Positions 58,801 to 64,000 of a stretch of 64,000 nt of DNA are shown here, piece by piece (the first letter of the stretch is position 1; every line of letters starts with the position of its first letter). This DNA is from Lachnospiraceae bacterium NC2008 (GTDB lineage Bacteria; Bacillota; Clostridia; Lachnospirales; Lachnospiraceae). The translations under genes were made by a program, and so were the position numbers. The notes below the pieces were generated by a model, which ran no database searches, was not told where the DNA came from, and was given only the letters and a program-made list of their open reading frames with translations. The stretch covers positions 248,001 to 312,000 of the forward strand of contig JHWS01000001.1 of NCBI GenBank assembly GCA_000687675.1, in the 5' to 3' direction.

Positions 58801-59905
58801 ACTCTTTTTTATTTCTAATAAGATTATTGATTATTTTGTTAATAGGTTTTTCATATAATTTATCAAGAATAACAGCAATCCCCGTAAAAGCAATTAGACA
58901 TATTACAAATCTGGAAAACCATTCTAAATATCCGTTATCACGTATATATTTATCATAATGCTTTAGCAGGAAAAATTGAAACAAATATATACCATATGAA
59001 TATTTTCCCAGCAGCATAAAGAAGGAATTACAAACAATCTTTGAAGAGTGAATAGCCTGACTTAAAATAAGTATTGCAAAGCATAATCCAAACATCTCAT
59101 TTCTGGTTAATCTAAATATACAATCTCCTCCATCAATCAGGCAAAACAGCCATATTAAAGAAAGTATAAGAAGCATGGATGAAATGGACTTATTATTATA
59201 TTGCTTATCCTGAATTCTTAAGATGGCATAATAAAGAATTATCCCAAAGCAAAATACTAATATCTGATTAAGAGGCCCAAAGTTTGATAAAAATTCATTA
59301 TAGATATAACTGTCGTGGTCTACTGGAAATATCGTTGCCAGCCAGGCTTTTAAGAATGGATTAATTAAATATACCATTATTGTAAATATGACTGACTTTT
59401 CAAAGGAATTGATAATCCAAAATATCCATGGTGATAGGAGATAAAATATCCAAAGTACGCCAATATACCACTCAATATATAGAACGCTGTCTGTGTAATG
59501 AGGCACCAGTCCGTGCAGTAAAAATATGTGAGCAATCATATTTTTTAAAGTCACATGTCCTTCTGACCCCAGCCACCATGGACTCCATGAGGCTGTCAGC
59601 ATGCTAACTATAATAGCCAGATAATATAAGGGAGCAAGCCTATAATATTTCTTTAAGTACCAGTGAAGGATTCCCTTAATCGTTATCTTTCTGTCACGAA
59701 AAAAAGTATCAAGGGATCTAAATGCAAGGATACCTGATATAACAAAAAACAGCTGAACGCCACGTGCTCCATCGTTACCTATTTCTCCAAATATATCCGG
59801 AAGTGAACCTGCCCCAGTATGAACTATTAAGACCATTATTGTTGCCAGGCCTTTTAGTGCTGTTAAGTATTCAGATCTTTTTTCATCCAATTTCATTATT
59901 CCCAT
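58784..59905 (-). CDS. Acyltransferase 3 family membrane protein
   Basis: A 373-residue protein with about ten helices of the OatA/NolL-type acyltransferase 3 family: YLTALKGLATIMVLIVHTGAG (catalytic-type His), GARGVQLFFVISGILAFRSLDTFF, YYRLAPLYYLAI and GKYSYGIYLFQFFLLKHY. These enzymes O-acetylate or otherwise acylate surface sugars using acyl-CoA. Here it likely decorates the polysaccharide exported by the adjacent ABC system. Starts at 59905 and 59896 are both possible; 59905 is listed. Confidence 0.88.
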   Translation of the reverse strand: MGIMKLDEKRSEYLTALKGLATIMVLIVHTGAGSLPDIFGEIGNDGARGVQLFFVISGILAFRSLDTFFRDRKITIKGILHWYLKKYYRLAPLYYLAIIVSMLTASWSPWWLGSEGHVTLKNMIAHIFLLHGLVPHYTDSVLYIEWYIGVLWIFYLLSPWIFWIINSFEKSVIFTIMVYLINPFLKAWLATIFPVDHDSYIYNEFLSNFGPLNQILVFCFGIILYYAILRIQDKQYNNKSISSMLLILSLIWLFCLIDGGDCIFRLTRNEMFGLCFAILILSQAIHSSKIVCNSFFMLLGKYSYGIYLFQFFLLKHYDKYIRDNGYLEWFSRFVICLIAFTGIAVILDKLYEKPINKIINNLIRNKKEYERKK

Positions 59906-59939
59906 AAGCCTATTATCACCTAAAGATTAGATGTGCAAT

Positions 59940-61211
59940 TTATTTTTTATTTACAATCCAGCTTAGTACAGGAGCACATATTCCCGAACGTTTTAATGTC
60001 CAGAATGGTGACTGGCTAAGTCCGCCCTGTATGTACAATTTCAAACGAGGAGCATCCTCGTCAGGATTAATTATCCACTGAATATAGTGCAAGCTTGCAG
60101 TAAGACTTATTATATATTCACCTTCATTGAGAAAATGATTAGGTATCTCTCCTCTTAAAACATTTTTACCAAGTGAAAGTTTCTTTTCTTCTTTGTAATC
60201 ATCTGTTACATATGACCAAAACAAAACTTCTCCTTCGGTGCTGCATATGTTATATCCAATCACAAATGCCTCATGTAATTTCTTTACATTAAGCTCTATC
60301 TGAACATATGCCTTATTACAGTTTTCCAAAGGTAACGCCAGGTCATGCCCATCTTCATTCACCAGCCTGAAATCCAGCAAATCAAAAAACTCATTATCAT
60401 AATATGACAAATCTTCTACTGACTTTCTTTCAAAAAGACCACTCTGATACTTTGCTATACAGTTGTCTATGCTGTCCTGTAATATAATCTTTCCTTTATC
60501 CAGGACCATACCACTTCTACACAGTGCTTTAACAGCATTCATCTGATGACTCACAAATAGTACTGTTCTTCCTCTTCCGGTACTAAGCTCGCTCATCTTA
60601 CCAAGAGCCCTTTTTTGAAATGTTGCATCTCCTACAGCAAGAACCTCATCAGCTATGAGAATATCACTATCAAGATGTGCAGCCACTGCAAATGCAAGGC
60701 GGACGTACATACCGCTTGAATATCTTTTTACAGGAGTATCAATATGTTCATTAATCTCACTAAATGCAATAATCTCATCTATCTTCTCATTTATCTCAGC
60801 ACGTTTCATACCAAGAATGGCACCGTTCAAGTAGATATTCTCCCTTCCGGTCATCTCCGGATGAAAACCTGTACCAACTTCCAGAAGGCTTGCAACATTG
60901 CCTTTGATTCCTATACGCCCCTTTGTTGGAACAGTAACCTGACTGATAATCTTTAACAGAGTGGACTTTCCGGCACCATTTTTACCAATAATACCTACCC
61001 TGTCTCCCTGTTCAATCTCAAAATTAATGTCATCGAGAGCCCAAAAGCCTTTGTTATCCGTACATTTTTCACCAATTTTAGTAACATCATCATCTTTGCC
61101 AAGTTTACGCCTGATGTGGGCTCTGACGTCAGTATAGAACATACCTGTGTTAATCTGTCCCAGACGATAATACTTACCTATATTTTCTGATTTGATTGCA
61201 ATATCTTTCAT
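59940..61211 (-). CDS. Polysaccharide/teichoic acid ABC exporter ATPase (Wzt/TagH type)
   Basis: A 423-residue protein: ATPase domain with Walker A GKNGAGKST, GVGTGF-like VGTGFHPEMTGRENIYLNG, signature YSSGMYVRL and Walker B ILIADEVLAVGD; then a C-terminal domain (about 265-420) with a beta-sandwich Wzt_C look (FVIGYNICSTEGEVLFWSYV; NHFLNEGEYIISLTASLHY). Wzt_C domains bind the modified end of the glycan, giving export specificity. The ATG at 61211 (preceded by GGATGG) is preferred; an ATG at 61223 overlapping the permease stop is possible. Confidence 0.9.
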   Translation of the reverse strand: MKDIAIKSENIGKYYRLGQINTGMFYTDVRAHIRRKLGKDDDVTKIGEKCTDNKGFWALDDINFEIEQGDRVGIIGKNGAGKSTLLKIISQVTVPTKGRIGIKGNVASLLEVGTGFHPEMTGRENIYLNGAILGMKRAEINEKIDEIIAFSEINEHIDTPVKRYSSGMYVRLAFAVAAHLDSDILIADEVLAVGDATFQKRALGKMSELSTGRGRTVLFVSHQMNAVKALCRSGMVLDKGKIILQDSIDNCIAKYQSGLFERKSVEDLSYYDNEFFDLLDFRLVNEDGHDLALPLENCNKAYVQIELNVKKLHEAFVIGYNICSTEGEVLFWSYVTDDYKEEKKLSLGKNVLRGEIPNHFLNEGEYIISLTASLHYIQWIINPDEDAPRLKLYIQGGLSQSPFWTLKRSGICAPVLSWIVNKK

Positions 61212-61222
61212 GTATCCATCCA

Positions 61223-62074
61223 TTAAATAACATCAACAAACACTTTTTCGTTCTTGTTAAATAGAATTATTCCAATTAAGAAAAAGGCGACTGTACAAAC
61301 TAAACTGTAGGTAACAGAATAAAGCGATACATTTCCCACCCCAAAACATATTTTTCTAAAACATTCCATCACCTGTGTAAGTGGGTTTATCAAAAACAAT
61401 AACCTGTATTTTTCAGAAACCTGTGAAAGAGGATATACAACAGGTGTAATATACATATATAGGGATAAGAAGAATGATAAAGCTTTTGAAAGATCCCGAT
61501 ACTTGGTCGTAAGAGAAGAAACTATAAGGCCTAACCCTATAGCCTGCATAGATATCCATATTATAACTGCTGGTAACAGTAGCCAGCTTATTGTTATCCT
61601 GCACGGATAGCCGTGCAATGCGCTTAGGAAAAAGAGGAGTAAAAATAGAATAAACTGAATAATAAACCGGTTCATCTCTCCCAAAAATATGGCGATAGGT
61701 ACAGTAAGTCTTGGGAAGTATACTTTCTCAAATATATATCGGTTATTTAGAAAAACTCTGGATTCACCTTTAATCAGCTTACTAAACAGCGTCCATAAAA
61801 CCGTTCCCGCAAAATAAAATAACACAGGTGGTATACCGCCTGTACTTAACTGAGCAATATTCTGAAATACAACGATGCACATAAGAGTTGTGCAGATTGG
61901 CTGAATAAGATACCATAATGGTCCAAGTATTGTTTGCTTATACGTAATTGCAATATCTCTCTTAACAAACAATAGAATCAGATCTTTGTATTCCAATATT
62001 TTTTTAATATTGATTGAAAAGGGATTCTTTTTCGCTTCAATTACAGTATCCCAATCATATTCTTCAAATTTCAC
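61223..62074 (-). CDS. ABC-2 type polysaccharide exporter permease (Wzm/TagG type)
   Basis: A 283-residue protein with six helices of the ABC-2 family: LLFVKRDIAITYKQTILGPLWYLIQPICTTLMCIVVFQNIAQL is the typical amphipathic start and first helix of Wzm/TagG, and YMYITPVVYPLSQVSEKYRLLFLINPLTQVMECFR the late motif. With the ATPase downstream it forms a channel exporting a lipid-linked polysaccharide or teichoic acid. The gene precedes the ATPase with a TAATG overlap and follows a GT2 gene by two bases. Confidence 0.92.
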   Translation of the reverse strand: MKFEEYDWDTVIEAKKNPFSINIKKILEYKDLILLFVKRDIAITYKQTILGPLWYLIQPICTTLMCIVVFQNIAQLSTGGIPPVLFYFAGTVLWTLFSKLIKGESRVFLNNRYIFEKVYFPRLTVPIAIFLGEMNRFIIQFILFLLLFFLSALHGYPCRITISWLLLPAVIIWISMQAIGLGLIVSSLTTKYRDLSKALSFFLSLYMYITPVVYPLSQVSEKYRLLFLINPLTQVMECFRKICFGVGNVSLYSVTYSLVCTVAFFLIGIILFNKNEKVFVDVI

Positions 62075-62076
62075 TT

Positions 62077-62943
62077 CTACATCCCACCATTTATTCTTTT
62101 GCGATTATAGTCGCACCATCTGCAATGTTCATTTTTACATTTATGTATTCTAAAACCTCTAAATCTGATAAGTAAAAGCATGCCTAGCCTGTGGGATGCT
62201 ATCCACTTTCTCAGCTTTGTTTTTCTTATACATACAGCCATATTGTATTTTATGGTTTTGCCAAAGGTAGACAAAACCTTCTGTTCTTCCTTTTTTGTCT
62301 TTAGTTCATTTCTTGAAGAAATACCTAATCGACTAAAATAAGCAGTAACTCTATCTTTGTAAACTATCCGCTTATTTTTAGAGCAGCAATATGCGTAAAA
62401 GTCCAGATCAGCGCATATCTCATACCTGGTATCAAACGGATGCTCTAACAGTAACTCTCTTTTTGCATATAACCCCTGATGAGGAACCATAGGTCTTTTG
62501 TTTTTTAACCCTTCTTCCCATCCATGTAAGACTGATCTTTTTTCAATATATGCCCATCCTTTATCAAGATAATATATGGAAGTAGACAATAAATCAGGCA
62601 TATTTTCTTCGCTGATCCACTCTGCAACTTTTCCTAATACCGTATTGTTATAAAATGAATCATCTGCGCCTAAAAAGACAACATAATCTCCCGAAGCAAA
62701 CTGAACCCCTTTATTGTATGCATCATATATTCCGTTATCTTTTTCACAAACCGAACGTGATATAACATCTTTATATTTCTCAATAAGGCTTAGAGTCCCA
62801 TCTGTAGACATGCCATCAATAATAATAAGTTCCTTGTTTTTATAATCCTGATTAGCAAAACTGCATATTGCCTGTTCAAGATCTTGTTCTATATCATTTT
62901 TACAATTCAACGTTGCAATAACAACACTGATTTTTACTTCCAC
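62077..62943 (-). CDS. GT2 family glycosyltransferase
   Basis: A 288-residue GT2 enzyme: ISVVIATLNCKNDIEQDLEQAICSFANQDYKNKELIIIDGMSTDGTLSLIEKY, the colanic-acid/WcaA-like start, and GDYVVFLGADDSFYN as the DxD-like metal motif, followed by PHQGLYAKRELLLEHPFDTRYEICADLDFYAY. A C-terminal Cys/His-rich tail (HKCKNEHCRWCDYNRKR) is unusual for the family and might bind zinc. It transfers a sugar in the pathway served by the adjacent exporter. Confidence 0.87.
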   Translation of the reverse strand: MEVKISVVIATLNCKNDIEQDLEQAICSFANQDYKNKELIIIDGMSTDGTLSLIEKYKDVISRSVCEKDNGIYDAYNKGVQFASGDYVVFLGADDSFYNNTVLGKVAEWISEENMPDLLSTSIYYLDKGWAYIEKRSVLHGWEEGLKNKRPMVPHQGLYAKRELLLEHPFDTRYEICADLDFYAYCCSKNKRIVYKDRVTAYFSRLGISSRNELKTKKEEQKVLSTFGKTIKYNMAVCIRKTKLRKWIASHRLGMLLLIRFRGFRIHKCKNEHCRWCDYNRKRINGGM

Positions 62944-62960
62944 AATCTAACCTTCCGATT

Positions 62961-63977
62961 TTATTTTTTGTATTTATCCCAAAACTTTTTCATTCTGGCT
63001 AAAAGCAAAATAGCTCTTTTCATTTTTAATAAAGAAAACAATATATATAAAGTTTCCTTGTTAGTGGTTTTTTCAGCTCTTTTATCATAAAAAGGATATC
63101 TGAAAATATTTTTAATAATCTTTCGATATTTTCTTCCACTAATTATCTTTGAAACTATAGCAAGCTTACTTCTGTCAAATGGATGGTCACATATATTTTC
63201 AAATATAAAAGTGTATATCCCATAAAAATAATTCTTATAGATGTGATGAATAGCCAGCGTCTGTATCTCTTTATCAGGAATCTTTGATAAAAGTTTCATA
63301 TTACTTTTATATAATTCCTGTATTCCTTGAAGGGCCCCTTTACGCAGGTGAGCAGATAGTCCGTCGTCATATCTAATATATCCATATAAAATCTCATTAA
63401 CATATGCGATTTTCGGATCATTATCTAAAAAATATTGTACACAGAATAAACTATCTTCAGCTGTTGACAGGTCTTCTATAAATAAATGTTGTATCTTTTC
63501 TCTTACATACAACTTATTCCATGAGGTACATAAAACGTTATATCTGATAATATTGTAAATTTCATTTTCTATATTATTATTCTCAATAGTACGTTTTTGT
63601 ACCGATGCATATTTCTTCTCATAATAACCACAGGTGGCAAGATCAGCTTGCTGACTTTCTATAGCTACCAGCAATTTTTCAAGAAATGTTTTATCTACAT
63701 AATCATCTGCATCGATAAAACAGATGTATTGTCCGGCAGCATGGTTGATACCAAGATTACGAGCAGCACCAACGCCACAGTTTTCTGTATGAAATACTTT
63801 TATCCTACTGTCACGGTTTAAAAGTCTGTCACATAGAATACCAGAATCATCTGTAGAACCATCATCGATAAGCAGAAGCTCATAATCAGAATAAGTCTGT
63901 CCTAATATACAGTTTACTGTTTCAATCAGATATTTACTTTTGTTATAAACTGGAATAATAACGCTTATCTTACACAT
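62961..63977 (-). CDS. GT2 family glycosyltransferase
   Basis: A 338-residue GT2 enzyme with ISVIIPVYNKSKYLIETVNCILGQTYSDYELLLIDDGSTDDSGILCDRL at the N-terminus, YICFIDADDYVDKTFLEKLL (DADD metal motif) and GVGAARNLGINHA. The C-terminal half is helical and typical of the capsule/teichoic-acid CpsJ-like group. It ends 18 bases before the next GT2 gene. The start at 63977 has AGGAAC about 15 bases upstream, further than ideal. Further upstream lies outside the window. Confidence 0.85.
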   Translation of the reverse strand: MCKISVIIPVYNKSKYLIETVNCILGQTYSDYELLLIDDGSTDDSGILCDRLLNRDSRIKVFHTENCGVGAARNLGINHAAGQYICFIDADDYVDKTFLEKLLVAIESQQADLATCGYYEKKYASVQKRTIENNNIENEIYNIIRYNVLCTSWNKLYVREKIQHLFIEDLSTAEDSLFCVQYFLDNDPKIAYVNEILYGYIRYDDGLSAHLRKGALQGIQELYKSNMKLLSKIPDKEIQTLAIHHIYKNYFYGIYTFIFENICDHPFDRSKLAIVSKIISGRKYRKIIKNIFRYPFYDKRAEKTTNKETLYILFSLLKMKRAILLLARMKKFWDKYKK

Positions 63978-64000
63978 ACTATATGTCAGTGTTCCTAATG

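Noticed and set aside
1-64000. CRISPR array, prophage, insertion sequence, tRNA or rRNA genes
   Set aside because: No regularly spaced repeats, transposase, integrase, phage structural genes or RNA gene signatures were seen on either strand.

Overview
The window is a low-G+C chromosomal segment that most resembles an anaerobic Clostridia genome, probably Lachnospiraceae. The evidence is the gene content (carboxyspermidine-type polyamine genes, an NusG domain II / HepS1-like pair, HD-GYP proteins, CxxC zinc-ribbon membrane proteins, an ECF-type S component) and strong AGGAGG-like ribosome binding sites. I saw no rRNA, tRNA, CRISPR array, insertion sequence or prophage.

Layout. 1-7841: a minus-strand cell-envelope glycan cluster (GT4, ABC exporter, three GT2 enzymes, a GT-C-like membrane protein). 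7894-13089: HepS1-like and NusG-II genes, glmS and a LicD fusion. 13114-20179: polyamine synthesis from arginine: speA, a divergent speE homologue, carboxyspermidine dehydrogenase, nspC, aguA, aguB. 20396-31020: acyl-ACP thioesterase, a TGS-less threonyl-tRNA synthetase, membrane and lipoproteins, an ECF S component, an HD-GYP protein, a TIR-TM-Sel1 protein, a secreted DUF3472-like protein and a HAD phosphatase behind a three-hairpin array. 31053-39386: HAD-IIB phosphatase, tcdA, tex, aldo/keto reductase, then ADP-ribosylglycohydrolase, VWA, macro-HTH and two small genes. 39529-44972: LytTR regulator with a LiaF-like membrane protein, a small hydrolase, lipoprotein, HD-GYP and MATE genes.

45046-52002 is the most interesting locus. 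Two amino-acid ABC importers (MetNI type and polar-amino-acid type) lie in one operon behind a single binding protein in which a family-3 solute-binding domain is fused to a MetQ domain. Upstream, too short for ordinary ORF calling, is a 40-codon gene with a strong Shine-Dalgarno site. Eleven of its codons are Met and four are Cys. An intrinsic terminator follows, and a segment inside the small ORF can pair with the terminator's 5' arm. This is the architecture of ribosome-mediated attenuation sensing methionine and cysteine. A LysR gene and a palindromic LysR-type site sit next to the promoter.

52222-55680: an ECF sigma factor with its membrane partner, then queC, a queuosine-precursor transporter and queF. 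The que genes follow a sigma-A-type promoter, a preQ1-I-like aptamer with terminator and antiterminator, and a second leader segment in which a GC-rich core can pair with either of two identical repeats, one of them next to the queC ribosome binding site. 55680-63977: a leucine-rich-repeat/SLH surface protein and a second polysaccharide cluster (fucosyltransferase-like, acyltransferase, Wzt/Wzm ABC exporter, two GT2 enzymes).

Where the longest reading frame began at TTG/GTG or lacked a ribosome site, I moved the start to a better-supported codon and say so. Functions come from motifs read by eye, not from searches.
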